64,000 nt of DNA from JAICTV01 sp035634055 (GCA_035634055.1 DASQDR010000048.1:1-64000), one strand, 5' to 3'; shown: positions 23,296 through 33,989, counted from the first letter of the stretch. Notes: generated from the letters alone by a model not told the origin. Numbers and translations are program-made.

Positions 23296-25329
23296 GTGCG
23301 GCGTCGGAAGCCGAGGAGGGTGTTTTTCGTGGCCGGTTCGTCAAAGCGATATCGTTCTAGCGCGGCGTGGGACGTCCTGGAACCTCGGCGGCTGCTGGCC
23401 GGGACGGGGAGCGGCAGCGTGACCGGGTTCACGCTGATCGACGCCGACTCCGATCGCGCCGTCGCAGCGCACGAGCCGCTCCGCGACGGCGCGGTGATCG
23501 ATCTCGCGAAGCTCCCCAGCCGGCGGCTCAACATCCGAGCGAACGTTGACGGCCAAGCCGTCGAGAGCGTGCGGTTCGGGCTCGACGCCGACGCCAGCGC
23601 ACGGATCGAGAACGGCTGGCCGTTCGCGCTGGCGTCGAACAAGGGGCACGACTATTCCGCCTGGACGCCGACCGTCGGGACGCACACCGTTCGCGCCACG
23701 CCCTTTGCCGGGGACGGCGCGCACGGTGCTGCGGGCGCGACCGCTTCGGTTCGCTTCACGGTAATCGACAGCTCCAACGCAACCGCGGCGACCGGCGCTC
23801 GCCCGGCCGGGCTTTCGGGCAACTTTTCCACGTCGGCCGCCACCGCCCCGCTGCCGCCGGCGGGCGTGGCGACGTGGAAGGTGGGCTCGTCGGGGCTGAA
23901 GCTGACGTGGAAGGCGCCGACCGCCGCCGAGGCGGCGAAGATCGCCAAGTACCGCATCACCTACACGCCCGGCACGTGGGTGGCCGGCGGCGGCACGAAG
24001 ACGATCGACGTGGCCAAGGGCGCGACCGAGGTGACGCTTTCGAAGCTGCTGCCGTTCACGCTCTACTCGATCGACGTGTCGGCGGTTGATTCCACCGGCC
24101 GGCGCGGGACGGCGCACGTCAATTCATGGACCGCCGCCACGTCCACGAACAAGCGCTTCCTCTATCTCTTCCGCCTGCCCAAGAACCGGCAGGGGTTCAC
24201 CAGCCTCAAGCCGCAGATCGAGGTCTTCGACGTCAACGGCGGCCACAAGTGGGTGCGCAACATCGCGCTGCCGAGCGGCATCTACGGCGTGCGCGGCGTC
24301 GCCGCCAGCGCCGCCACCGACCGCCTCTACGTCTCGTTCTTCAACACGCCGGCCGACAACTACCAGACCGGCGGGCTGCTCTGCATTGACCTGAACACCG
24401 ACAAGGTGCTCTGGACGAAGAAGTACGCCGCGTCGGTGGTCCCCTCGCCCGACCGCTTCGCGATCACGCCGGACGGTAAGACCATCTACATGCCGGTCGG
24501 CGAGCACGGAACCGACAACTTCTGGGTGATCATCGACGCCGCCAACGGCAACGCGCTCGGGCGGATCAGCCACGTCACCGCGCCGCACAACACGATCGTC
24601 AGCGTCGACGGCAAGTACGCCTTCCTTGAGGGGCAGGAAAAGGGGACGCAGCCGGCCGCGTACAAGCACACGGTGGCGGTGGTCGAGACGGCGACGAACA
24701 AGGTCGTCAAGCGCGTCGGCCCGTTCAAGGACGTCGTCCGCCCGTTCACGGTCAACGGCAAGGGGACGCTGATCTTCGCGACGATCAACAACCTGATCGG
24801 CTTCCAGATCGCCAGCGTGACGACGGGCAAGGTGACGCGCACGGTGACGCCGCCGAACTACGCGCAACCCAGCCCGCCGCCCGGGCGGGTGGTCAGCCAC
24901 GGCATCGCGCTCACGCCGGACGAGAAGCCGGTGTGGATCGTCGACGGGCTGAAGATCGGCCTGCACGTGTGGGACGTCTCGAAGGTCGCCGCCGGCGGCG
25001 GGCCGACCTACCTCGGCTTCATCAAGACCCGCGCAACGGGCAAGAACCTCACCGGCCAGACCGACCCGGCCGCCAGCCAGGACACCAACGGCGTGCCGGC
25101 GTGGATCGTGCCGAGCTACGACGGCAAGTACATGTACCCCGAGTCCGGCGAGATCATCGAGGTGGCCACGCGAAAGGTCGTCGGCCAACTCCGCGCCAAG
25201 CAAAAAGACGCGGCCGGTAACTGGGTGCTGGCGCCCTACTCGCACAGCCGGTTCATCCTTGAAATCGACTTCGACGGCGGGCAGGCGGTACGGGTGAGTG
25301 ATCAGTTCGGGATCGGAAGGGTGAGGTGA
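23296..25329 (+). CDS. Large surface/secreted protein with LEPRRLL motif, fibronectin III domain and beta-propeller
   Basis: 677 residues. The basic N-terminus (MRRRKPRR) is followed by VLEPRRLLAG, the short motif that many Phycisphaerae and other planctomycete secreted proteins carry near their start. No standard hydrophobic signal is obvious. A beta-domain (about 45-165) is followed by a fibronectin III domain (VGSSGLKLTWKAPTAAEAAK ... YRITYTPGTW). The remainder (about 275-670) is a YVTN/WD-like propeller with repeated units such as DRFAITPDGKTIYMPVG and GIALTPDEKPVWIVDG. No catalytic motif is visible. Repeats fill the gap downstream. Confidence 0.8.
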   Translation: MRRRKPRRVFFVAGSSKRYRSSAAWDVLEPRRLLAGTGSGSVTGFTLIDADSDRAVAAHEPLRDGAVIDLAKLPSRRLNIRANVDGQAVESVRFGLDADASARIENGWPFALASNKGHDYSAWTPTVGTHTVRATPFAGDGAHGAAGATASVRFTVIDSSNATAATGARPAGLSGNFSTSAATAPLPPAGVATWKVGSSGLKLTWKAPTAAEAAKIAKYRITYTPGTWVAGGGTKTIDVAKGATEVTLSKLLPFTLYSIDVSAVDSTGRRGTAHVNSWTAATSTNKRFLYLFRLPKNRQGFTSLKPQIEVFDVNGGHKWVRNIALPSGIYGVRGVAASAATDRLYVSFFNTPADNYQTGGLLCIDLNTDKVLWTKKYAASVVPSPDRFAITPDGKTIYMPVGEHGTDNFWVIIDAANGNALGRISHVTAPHNTIVSVDGKYAFLEGQEKGTQPAAYKHTVAVVETATNKVVKRVGPFKDVVRPFTVNGKGTLIFATINNLIGFQIASVTTGKVTRTVTPPNYAQPSPPPGRVVSHGIALTPDEKPVWIVDGLKIGLHVWDVSKVAAGGGPTYLGFIKTRATGKNLTGQTDPAASQDTNGVPAWIVPSYDGKYMYPESGEIIEVATRKVVGQLRAKQKDAAGNWVLAPYSHSRFILEIDFDGGQAVRVSDQFGIGRVR

Positions 25330-25336
25330 GGGGAAG

Positions 25337-25386
25337 CGACGAAGGCACGCAGGCACGACGGCACGGAGGCACGGAGGCACGGAGCG
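25337..25386. repeat. GCACGGAG octamer tandem repeat (single arm)
   Basis: Five or six near-copies of the octamer (ACGAAGGC, ACGCAGGC, ACGGAGGC) lie just after the stop codon of the propeller gene. No facing complementary arm is seen here. Confidence 0.55.
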
Positions 25387-25445
25387 AGTGATTTGGCGCG
25401 GCAAGAACGGTGCGCGTTCGGGTGTAGCGTCGGCAGCAGGAGTTG

Positions 25446-25541
25446 TGTCATCCCGAAGCGTACTCGCGAGGGATCTCGGGATCGTGGGATCGGGAGCGAC
25501 TGGCCTGCCCGAGATCCTTCGCGAGTACGCTCAGGATGACA
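25446..25541. repeat. Long near-perfect inverted repeat (about 34-bp arms)
   Basis: Left arm 25446-25480 (TGTCATCCCGAAGCGTACTC...) pairs with right arm 25508-25541 (...GAGTACGCTCAGGATGACA) with only a few mismatches around a 27-base loop. This TCATCCTGAGCG family is a widespread type of bacterial intergenic palindrome. A degraded relative is at 10326-10397. Confidence 0.75.
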
Positions 25542-25596
25542 TTGCGAGTGGCTTGTCCACCAGACGCAATGGCGCAGGCCGCAAATGACCGCTCTT

Positions 25597-25629
25597 GCTC
25601 CCTCTCACCCGCACTCAGGGGCGAGGGCG
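25597..25629. repeat. CTCCCTCTCACCCGC-type palindromic repeat
   Basis: GCTCCCTCTCACCCGCACTC followed by AGGGGCGAGGGC resembles the CTCTCCCC...GGGGAGAGGG palindrome at 56676-56715. It is the third repeat type in the 327-base gap between the propeller and isomerase genes. Confidence 0.4.
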
Positions 25630-25656
25630 TCGTGGCCGCCGCCGCACCGGGCCGGC

Positions 25657-26703
25657 TCACCCCTTTCTCGTCGGGAACGTCACCTCCAACCACACGCAAT
25701 CCGTCACCGTCTTCAGCACCGGGTTCTTCATCCGCGCCGGCAGCAGGACGGTGTCGCCGCGCTTGAGCGTCGTCGGCTCCTTCACGCCATCGGCGCGGAC
25801 CTCGGCCTCGCCTTGGAGGATCATCCAGACGACCGGCTGGTCGTACGGCACCGGTTCCTCGACGCCCTGCGTGAAGCGCACCTTCTCGATCGTAAAGTAG
25901 TCGCTGGCGCACAGCTTGGTCACAGTGGTGAAGAACCCGGCGACGTGGCTGCGGCGCTCTTCGGGGGCCGGGGCGGCGCCGCCGGCGGCGGCGCTGGAGA
26001 AGTCGATGCACTCCAGCGCCTGCTCGACGTGCAGTTGCCGCGGCTTGCCGGTCGACGGCTCCACGCGGTTGAAGTCGTACACGCGATAGGTCGTGTCGCT
26101 CGGCGTCTGCACCTCGGCCACCAGGATGCCCGCCCCCAGCGCGTGGACCGTGCCGCTGCGGAGGAAGAAGCACTGCCCCGCGCGCGTCGGGATGGCGGTC
26201 AGCATCGCCTCGCAGGTGCCCTGCTCGATGGCGGCCTTGAACGCCTCGCGCGTTGCGCCGGGCTTGAGCCCCTTGTAGATGCGCGAGCCGGGGTCGGATT
26301 CGACCACGTACCACGCCTCGGTCTTCAGGTGGGCGCCCGGGTGGCTGGCGGCGTAGGCCTCGTCGGGGTGCACCTGCACCGACAGGTCTTCCTTCGCATC
26401 CAGGAACTTGATCAGGATCGGGAACTGCCCGTGCGAGCCGACCGTGTCGACGTTGCCGAGCAGGTCGTCGCCAAATTGCTCGACGAGCTGGTGCAGCGTC
26501 CGCCCCGCCAGCGGGCCGTTGGCGACGGCGGCGCTGGTCCAGTTCCCCGAATCGTCACACACGCCCGGCGGGAAGTCGTAGATCTCCCAGCTCTCGCCGA
26601 TGGGCTTTCCGGCCGGCAGCTCCTTCTTCAGCACCGTCTCGAGCTTCCGCCCGCCCCAGATCTTCTCGACGTACCGCGGCTTGAACTTCAGTGGGTAGAG
26701 CAT
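25657..26703 (-). CDS. manA: Mannose-6-phosphate isomerase, class I
   Basis: 348 residues of cupin-type phosphomannose isomerase, a zinc enzyme that interconverts mannose 6-phosphate and fructose 6-phosphate. The start LKFKPRYVEKIWGGRKL is typical. Zinc ligands appear in LSVQVHPDEAYA (Gln, His), KTEAWYV (Glu) and GTVHALGAG (His). The length and the lack of a long C-terminal domain fit the Bacillus-type short form. It supplies GDP-mannose precursors for glycans. Divergent from the PhoH-like gene. Confidence 0.92.
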   Translation of the reverse strand: MLYPLKFKPRYVEKIWGGRKLETVLKKELPAGKPIGESWEIYDFPPGVCDDSGNWTSAAVANGPLAGRTLHQLVEQFGDDLLGNVDTVGSHGQFPILIKFLDAKEDLSVQVHPDEAYAASHPGAHLKTEAWYVVESDPGSRIYKGLKPGATREAFKAAIEQGTCEAMLTAIPTRAGQCFFLRSGTVHALGAGILVAEVQTPSDTTYRVYDFNRVEPSTGKPRQLHVEQALECIDFSSAAAGGAAPAPEERRSHVAGFFTTVTKLCASDYFTIEKVRFTQGVEEPVPYDQPVVWMILQGEAEVRADGVKEPTTLKRGDTVLLPARMKNPVLKTVTDCVWLEVTFPTRKG

Positions 26704-26706
26704 GGG

Positions 26707-26826
26707 GTTGTCAATGGTCTTTTGTCACGGGCGACTCGTCAGGGATCAGACGCGCGGATACCTTACGCGCGGCCAATCGGAGGGACAACCACGCTCCTCC
26801 CCTGACCCCTGACCCGTGAGCCATGA
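26707..26826. repeat. TGACCCC/GTCAATGG short-word inverted repeat
   Basis: GTCAATGGTCTTTTGTCACGGGCGACTCGTCAGGGATCAG at the left faces CCCTGACCCCTGACCCGTGAGCCATGAC at the right in the divergent gap between manA and the PhoH-like gene (given here as two separate arms, 26709-26749 and 26797-26826). It probably overlaps both promoters. Confidence 0.55.
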
Positions 26827-28193
26827 CAAACGCTGACATCAAACACTTCGTCATCGACACCAACGTGCTGCTGCACAACCCCAACGCGCTCTTCTTGTTC
26901 GCGGAGCACGAGGTGCTGATCCCGTTCGACGTGCTCGAGGAGCTGGACAAGTTCAAGGGCGGCACCGACGACCTCGGGCGCAACGCCCGCACCGCCATCC
27001 GCCACCTCGACCGCCTGCGCGCCGCCGGCAACCTGGCGGAGGGCGTCTCAATCCCGCAGACCGGCGGGCGCGTGCGCGTGGTCCTGGAGGAAGACCAGCA
27101 GCTCTGCCCCGGACTGACGGCCAACACCCCGGACAACCGCATCATCTGCTGCGCCAAGATGCTGGCGGACCAGGGCAAGCGGGTGGTCTTCGTCTCCAAG
27201 GACATCAACGCGCGCATCAAGAGCGACGCGCTCGGGCTGGTGGCCGAGGACTTCGAGGCGCAGAAGGTTGACTTCGAGAAGCTCTACACCGGCTACACCG
27301 AGCTGTCCGTGCCGTCGGCCGCGATCGACCAGTTGTTCCAGAAGAAGGAGGTCCGCCTGCCGGGCGTCGAGCTGCTGGCCAACGAGTTCGCGCTGCTGAA
27401 GGACGAGCGCGACGAGGACCACACCGCCATCGCCCGCGCCCGCGGCGCCGGTGAGGCGCAGGTAATCGTGCCGGTGCGGCCGCGGCGCGGGCCGGTGTTC
27501 GGCATCATGCCGCGCAACCTCCAGCAGACGATGGCGCTGGACTTGCTGCTGGACGACAGCATCAAGCTCGTCTCCCTGATCGGCAACGCCGGCACCGGCA
27601 AAACGCTGCTGGCGATCGCCGCCGGGCTGGTCAAGGTGCTCAACGAGAACGTCTACTCCAAGCTGCTGTGCGCCCGCCCGATCATGCCGCTGGGGCGCGA
27701 CATCGGCTACCTGCCCGGCGGAAAGGACGAGAAGCTCACCGCCTGGATGCAGCCGATCTTCGACAACATGGCCTACCTGCTCTCCAACCGGCTCAGCGGC
27801 GCCGCCGCCGGCGAGGGGTCCGCCAAGGCGCACGCGGCCACACCGTCAAGCGTCGAGCAGCGCATCACGCAACTGATCGAGAACGGGCAGGTCGTGCTCG
27901 AGCCGCTCACCTACATCCGCGGGCGGAGCATCCCGAATCAGTACATGATCGTCGACGAGGCCCAGAACCTCACGCCGCACGAGGTGAAGACCATCGCCAG
28001 CCGCGTCGGCGAGGGGACCAAGCTGGTCCTCACCGGCGACGCTACGCAGATCGACAACCCCTACCTCGACAGCAGCAGCAACGGCCTCTCGTACCTGGTC
28101 GAGCGCCTCAAGGGCAAGCACCTCGTCGGCCACATCACCCTCGCCAAGAGCGAGCGCAGCGACCTGGCCAGCCTGGTAACGGCAGAGCTGTGA
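26823..28193 (+). CDS. PhoH family protein: PIN domain plus PhoH ATPase (YlaK type)
   Basis: 456 residues. The N-terminal PIN domain starts HFVIDTNVLLHNPNAL, with acidic residues at D-T-N, ELDKFKGG and DNRIICCAKM, and so keeps its nuclease-type site. The C-terminal PhoH ATPase has Walker A GNAGTGKTLLAIAAG and Walker B MIVDEAQNLTPHE, then TGDATQIDNPYLD. Such PIN-PhoH proteins are thought to couple ATP hydrolysis to RNA unwinding and cleavage. It converges with guaA, whose stop lies 29 bases away. Confidence 0.92.
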   Translation: MTNADIKHFVIDTNVLLHNPNALFLFAEHEVLIPFDVLEELDKFKGGTDDLGRNARTAIRHLDRLRAAGNLAEGVSIPQTGGRVRVVLEEDQQLCPGLTANTPDNRIICCAKMLADQGKRVVFVSKDINARIKSDALGLVAEDFEAQKVDFEKLYTGYTELSVPSAAIDQLFQKKEVRLPGVELLANEFALLKDERDEDHTAIARARGAGEAQVIVPVRPRRGPVFGIMPRNLQQTMALDLLLDDSIKLVSLIGNAGTGKTLLAIAAGLVKVLNENVYSKLLCARPIMPLGRDIGYLPGGKDEKLTAWMQPIFDNMAYLLSNRLSGAAAGEGSAKAHAATPSSVEQRITQLIENGQVVLEPLTYIRGRSIPNQYMIVDEAQNLTPHEVKTIASRVGEGTKLVLTGDATQIDNPYLDSSSNGLSYLVERLKGKHLVGHITLAKSERSDLASLVTAEL

Positions 28194-28222
28194 CCGCGCC
28201 AGAACCGCCCGCCCAAGAAAAC

Positions 28223-29788
<1,566 letters not shown>

Positions 29789-29798
29789 TCTCAAGGAT

Positions 29799-29804
29799 TA
29801 CACG
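29799..29804 (-). promoter_or_regulatory. Candidate -10 element placing guaA transcription start near the start codon
   Basis: TGTAAT on the minus strand ends eight to ten bases before the ATG at 29788. If it is the -10 hexamer, the mRNA would be leaderless or nearly so. No convincing -35 is visible. Confidence 0.3.
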
Positions 29805-29887
29805 AATGGTAGGCTCATTGCAAAAGCGCGGCGCGGGCGGCGCGGGGCATGGAACGCGGCGCGATTGTGGAGACACTATTCGTCGGT

Positions 29888-30751
29888 ATGGGTGACGACG
29901 CGGTGCTGGTGATCGGATCAACCGGGGCGGCGGGCGGCGAGGTGGTGCGCCAGCTCGTGGCGCGCGGCGTGCGCGTGCGGGCGGCGGCGCGCCGGCCGGC
30001 GGAGGCGCGCGAAAAGCTGCCGGCGGCGGCGGAAGCGGTGGAGTTCGATTTCGACCGCCCGTCAACGTGGGCGGCGGCACTGGACGGCGTCCGCCGCGCG
30101 TTCCTCATCTCCCCCGCCGACGACGCCCGCGCGGATGCGGCGTCGAACCCACTGCTCGACGTGATGAAGAGCCGCGGCGTGCACCGGGTGGTCAACCTCA
30201 CCGCGATGGGCGCGGACGATCGGCCAGAGATGGCACTGCGCAAGATCGAGCTGCACCTGGAGCACTCGGGGATGGAGTTCACGCACCTCCGGCCGAACTG
30301 GTTCATGCAGGTGTTCTGCGGCGGCCCGCTGCGCGCGGGGATCTGCGCGCGCGGCGTCGTTGCGGCGCCGGCGGGCGCGGCGCGGATCTCGTTCGTGGAT
30401 GCCAGCGACGTCGCCGCCGTCGCCGCCGCCGCGCTTTGCGACGACGGTCACGCTGGAAAGGCGTACACGCTGACCGGCGGCGAGGCGCTGGATCACGAGC
30501 AGGTCGCGACCGCAATTGCCGCAGCGACCGGAAGGCCTACGCGTTACGTCGCCTTGGATGACAGCGCCGCCCGCGCCGCGATTGAGCAGGCGGGGCTGGG
30601 CGCGGAACGGGCGGACCGGGTGCTCTTGCTCTACCGCATGGTCCGCGCGGGGTTCTGCGCGCGGGTATCGCCGGACGTCGAGGCGGTCCTGCACCGCCCG
30701 CCAACACCGTTCGCAGCGTTCGCGCGCGATCACGTCACGTGCTGGCGGTGA
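29888..30751 (+). CDS. NmrA-like NAD(P)-binding protein (atypical SDR)
   Basis: 287 residues from the ATG at 29888 (MGDDAVLVIGSTGAAGGEVV); the frame is open from 29849. The Rossmann glycine pattern GSTGAAGG is at the N-terminus. NLTAMGADDRPEMALRKIELHLEHSGMEFTHLRPNWFMQ is the hallmark of NmrA-like proteins, which lack the normal SDR catalytic Tyr-Lys pair and often act as NAD(P)H sensors or quinone oxidoreductases. The downstream tail VLHRPPTPFAAFARDHVTCWR is common in the family. No operon partner. Confidence 0.85.
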   Translation: MGDDAVLVIGSTGAAGGEVVRQLVARGVRVRAAARRPAEAREKLPAAAEAVEFDFDRPSTWAAALDGVRRAFLISPADDARADAASNPLLDVMKSRGVHRVVNLTAMGADDRPEMALRKIELHLEHSGMEFTHLRPNWFMQVFCGGPLRAGICARGVVAAPAGAARISFVDASDVAAVAAAALCDDGHAGKAYTLTGGEALDHEQVATAIAAATGRPTRYVALDDSAARAAIEQAGLGAERADRVLLLYRMVRAGFCARVSPDVEAVLHRPPTPFAAFARDHVTCWR

Positions 30752-30775
30752 CGAGCCCGCGCCGGCGTCCGCGCG

Positions 30776-32785
30776 TTACGGCATCGCCCGCTCGACCCCG
30801 TGCTGCCCCGCCCGCGGGCGAGACAGGGCGAGTGCCGCCAGCAGGGTTGCCGACAGCAGCGCCCACGCGCCGCTCGCCGTTGCGACCCAGGTCGGTCTGA
30901 TCACCCAGATGCGGTCGAAGATGCGGTCGGACGAGCGCGCGAACTCGTCGGAACTCATGATGAACATCAATGCGAACAGCACGCCCGCGCCCAGCAGCAG
31001 GCGGGTGAACACCTCCCACGCGCGGCTGCGCATCAGCAGCCCGAGGCCGGCGAACAGGTGGGCGACGTAGAACCAGATCAGCCAACCGTCGTTGTACCAC
31101 CAGGTGTAGGCGTCCCACATCTCCAGCGACGCCCAGACGAACGGGGAGACGAGGGCGACGCCGCCGGTGAGGATCAGGGTGAAGGTGGCGACGGTTCGGA
31201 CGCGGCGAAAGCGCGATCCACGGGCGACCGCGTCTAGGGGATCCTCTTGGGCATGCGCGAGAGGTGCGGAGGATGCGGTTTGAGATTCCTGGTGCTGAAT
31301 CGCACCCGTCCTCGTACCGAGCCCCGCGCGACCGGCGTCACCCCAGCGCCGGCGCGTGTCAATCGCGTCGCGCGTCAGGCTCGCGACCAGCGCTGCCACC
31401 AGGGCCGCCAGCAGCCATAGCCGCGGCGACGCCACCACGCCCCACCGCGATTCGACGCCGACGTGCTCGAAAACGTGCGCCTGCCCCGCCGTCGCATCCA
31501 CGGCGGCGATGAAGCGCGCGTCGGCGGAGATGATCGTTTTCCACGCGGCCGTGTGCCAACTCGTGGCGACGCGGGTGGCCGGCGCGCGCAGGTTGGCCAC
31601 GTGCCGGCCGGTGGTTACGTCGACGACGGCCGCGTAGAACGGGAACGCGCGCGTGGCGAGCAGGCGCTTGCCGTCGGGGAAGAATTGCACCTCGCCCCGT
31701 AACGCGTCGGGAAGACCGGGGCGCACCTTGGCATCCGGGCCGGCCGCGCGGTCGATCCAGCCGGCGAGGTAGAACGTCACGCCCGCGCAGATCCAGCGCC
31801 CGTCGGGCGTCACCGCCACCCGGCCGTCCGGCCTACCACCGACGCGCCAGCTTCGCAGCAGCGCGCCCGTCTCCACATCGTGCTCGCGCACCTCCAGGTC
31901 AGCGGAGGACGCGGACGTCTGAACCGCGACCAGCCGCTTCCCGCCATCGACAAATGCCGTTGGCGTCGGATCGGTCCAGCCGATCGGCCCTTCGAGCGTC
32001 GGCCGCAGCGTCTCGGCGTTCCCGATCCACATCCTCGCACCGTCCAACAGCAGCACGTGCCGCCCGTCGGGCGAGTACGACAGACGCGGCCTGACGAGGG
32101 AGCGGTTCCCGCTCGTCGGTTGACTGGCGATCAGGCGGCCGTTCGGGCCGGTGAGATCCCAGATCATCAGCGTGGCCTGCCCATCGAGCATGAACAGCCG
32201 AGAGCCGTCGGGCGACAATGCGGCCGCAGTCAGCCCGCCGGACTCGTTCCCCAGGTAGCTGTCGGTTCCCCCTGCGAGCTTGGCCAGCCGTTGGCCGGTG
32301 CGGCCGTCCCACAGGAAGCTTTCCCCGCGCGTCGTCTGGGTGATCAGGCGCGAGCCGTCACCCGATGCGGCGAGATGCTCGATGTCGCCGGTGCGCGGGC
32401 CGATCGACAAGAGCGTCTCGTCCGTCCAGGGGCGCCAGAGCCGGAGCTGGCGGTTTTCGTCAACGGCGAGGACGGCATCGGCGGCCGGCACGTGGAGCAT
32501 CCAATCGTTGAAGGACGCGTTCGGGCCGCTGCGCCAGATGTTGTGGGTGCGCACCAGTCGCCACGCCTGCGGATGGTAAGACAACCACCACGCCGCGGCG
32601 CAGCAGAGCAGCAGCAGCAGGCCCGTGGGCCAGGACGGGCGCGGCGCCCACGGGCCCCACTCCCAGATCGTCACGAGCAGCGCGAGCGTGCGGCCCCGCC
32701 GCCGGGGGCGCGGGCCAGCGTACTCCAGCAGCGCGGGTTGCGCGCCGGTGGTTGATTCAGGCTCGTCGTCGCTGTCGCGATGCAC
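30776..32785 (-). CDS. Membrane-anchored WD40-like propeller protein with C-terminal membrane domain
   Basis: 669 residues from GTG 32785. After about 50 charged residues comes a transmembrane helix (WPTGLLLLLCCAAAWWLSYH). A beta-propeller of WD40-like repeats follows (for example SGDGSRLITQTTRGESFLWD, LSPDGSRLFMLDGQATLMIWD, YSPDGRHVLLLDGARMWIG). The C-terminal 200 residues contain about five hydrophobic segments (LWLLAALVAALVASL; LILTGGVALVSPFVWASL; LIWFYVAHLFAGLGLLM; LLLGAGVLFALMFIM; ALLSATLLAALAL). The family is unknown. The gene follows hemB on the same strand, with a 14-base tandem repeat between them. Confidence 0.75.
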   Translation of the reverse strand: MHRDSDDEPESTTGAQPALLEYAGPRPRRRGRTLALLVTIWEWGPWAPRPSWPTGLLLLLCCAAAWWLSYHPQAWRLVRTHNIWRSGPNASFNDWMLHVPAADAVLAVDENRQLRLWRPWTDETLLSIGPRTGDIEHLAASGDGSRLITQTTRGESFLWDGRTGQRLAKLAGGTDSYLGNESGGLTAAALSPDGSRLFMLDGQATLMIWDLTGPNGRLIASQPTSGNRSLVRPRLSYSPDGRHVLLLDGARMWIGNAETLRPTLEGPIGWTDPTPTAFVDGGKRLVAVQTSASSADLEVREHDVETGALLRSWRVGGRPDGRVAVTPDGRWICAGVTFYLAGWIDRAAGPDAKVRPGLPDALRGEVQFFPDGKRLLATRAFPFYAAVVDVTTGRHVANLRAPATRVATSWHTAAWKTIISADARFIAAVDATAGQAHVFEHVGVESRWGVVASPRLWLLAALVAALVASLTRDAIDTRRRWGDAGRAGLGTRTGAIQHQESQTASSAPLAHAQEDPLDAVARGSRFRRVRTVATFTLILTGGVALVSPFVWASLEMWDAYTWWYNDGWLIWFYVAHLFAGLGLLMRSRAWEVFTRLLLGAGVLFALMFIMSSDEFARSSDRIFDRIWVIRPTWVATASGAWALLSATLLAALALSRPRAGQHGVERAMP

Positions 32786-32792
32786 GATCGTG

Positions 32793-32850
32793 GTCCCCGC
32801 GTCAGTCCCCCCGCGTCAGTCCCCCCGCGTCGGTCCCCCCGCGCCTGCCT
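32793..32850. repeat. 14-base tandem repeat, about four copies
   Basis: The unit CCCCCCGCGTCAGT occurs about four times with slight decay at the ends (GTCCCCGCGTCAGT, CCCCCCGCGTCAGT, CCCCCCGCGTCGGT, CCCCCCGCGCC). It occupies nearly the whole gap between hemB and the propeller gene. Confidence 0.75.
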
Positions 32851-32855
32851 GGGCG

Positions 32856-33854
32856 CTACGCGGGGAGAAGCCGGGCCAGCTTCTCCGCGTAATAGGTGAT
32901 GATCAGGTCAGCGCCCGCACGCTTGATGGCCGTCAGCGCTTCCAGCACTGCGCGGTCGTGGTCCAGCCACCCGTTGCGCGCGGCCGCCTCGATCATGCTG
33001 TACTCGCCGCTCACCTGGTACGCCACGACCGGCACGTGGACCGCCCGGCGGACGGCACTGATCACGTCGAGGTACGCGCCCGCCGGCTTGACCATCACCA
33101 TGTCGGCGCCCTGGTCGAGGTCAAGTTGCACCTCGTGCAGCGCTTCCTCGACGCCGCGGGCGGGGTCCATCTGGTAGCCGCGGCGGTCGCCGAACTCTGG
33201 GGCGCTGTCGGCGGCGTCGCGGAAGGGGCCGTAGAAGGCGCTGGCGTACTTCACCGCGTACGACAGGATGGAAACGTCGGCGAAGCCCCCGCCGTCGAGC
33301 CCCGCGCGCAGCGCGGCGACAGTGCCGTCCATCATGCCGCTGGGGGCAATGATGCCGGCCCCGGCGCGCGCGTGGTTCAGCGCCTGCGCGATGAGCCGGG
33401 AGACCGTCGGGTCGTTCTGCACGGTGCTCTTGTCGTCGCACAGGGGACCGCAGTGGCCGTGGCTGGTGTACTCGCAGAAGCAGAGGTCCGTGATGCCGAT
33501 CATCGGGAGCTTGCGCTCGCTAACGCTTCGCAGCAGCCGGCAGACGACGTTGTCCGGGTCCAGTGCCGGCGAGCCGAGCGCGTCCTTCTTCTGCCGCTCG
33601 ATCACGCCAAAGACGAGGTACGATCGGAACCCCTCGGCGGCGCGGGCGGCGAGCCAGTCGGTGCAGACGTCCACCGACATCTGCGCCACGCCCGGCATGG
33701 AGGCGACGTCGCGCCGCTCTCCTTTGCCGTCGCGCACGAAGACCGGCACGATGACGTCGCTGCGGCGGAGGGAGACGCGCTGGAGCATCGAGCGCAGGTG
33801 CGCGTTCAGCCGCAACCGCCGCGGGCGAACGGGAAGGTCGAGCGGGTCGGACAT
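32856..33854 (-). CDS. hemB: Porphobilinogen synthase (delta-aminolevulinic acid dehydratase)
   Basis: 332 residues. It condenses two 5-aminolevulinate molecules in haem and corrin synthesis. The Cys-rich zinc site is intact (DLCFCEYTSHGHCGPL), so this is a zinc-type enzyme. The Schiff-base lysines are in LSYAVKYASAFYGPFRDAA and MVMVKPAGAYLDVI. The start MSDPLDLPVRPRRLRLNAHLRSML is family-like. A TATAAT lies seven bases upstream of the ATG. It is in line with the esterase gene upstream and the propeller gene downstream. Confidence 0.97.
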   Translation of the reverse strand: MSDPLDLPVRPRRLRLNAHLRSMLQRVSLRRSDVIVPVFVRDGKGERRDVASMPGVAQMSVDVCTDWLAARAAEGFRSYLVFGVIERQKKDALGSPALDPDNVVCRLLRSVSERKLPMIGITDLCFCEYTSHGHCGPLCDDKSTVQNDPTVSRLIAQALNHARAGAGIIAPSGMMDGTVAALRAGLDGGGFADVSILSYAVKYASAFYGPFRDAADSAPEFGDRRGYQMDPARGVEEALHEVQLDLDQGADMVMVKPAGAYLDVISAVRRAVHVPVVAYQVSGEYSMIEAAARNGWLDHDRAVLEALTAIKRAGADLIITYYAEKLARLLPA

Positions 33855-33861
33855 GCGGCGG

Positions 33862-33867
33862 ATTATA
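33862..33867 (-). promoter_or_regulatory. TATAAT hexamer seven bases before hemB (possible leaderless promoter)
   Basis: The minus strand reads TATAATCCGCCGCATG, so a perfect -10 hexamer ends seven bases before the ATG, which would place the transcription start at or next to the start codon. The -35 region is not well conserved. Confidence 0.4.
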
Positions 33868-33989
33868 CGTCCCGGGCGACGGGCGGCACTACCGCGCCGC
33901 GCCGCCGGTGCGGCAGATGGGCGGGCGGTAGGCGGCCTGCTGCACCAGCGCTCCGCCGGCGCGGCGAACGCAGGTGCGCCCCGCGGGCG

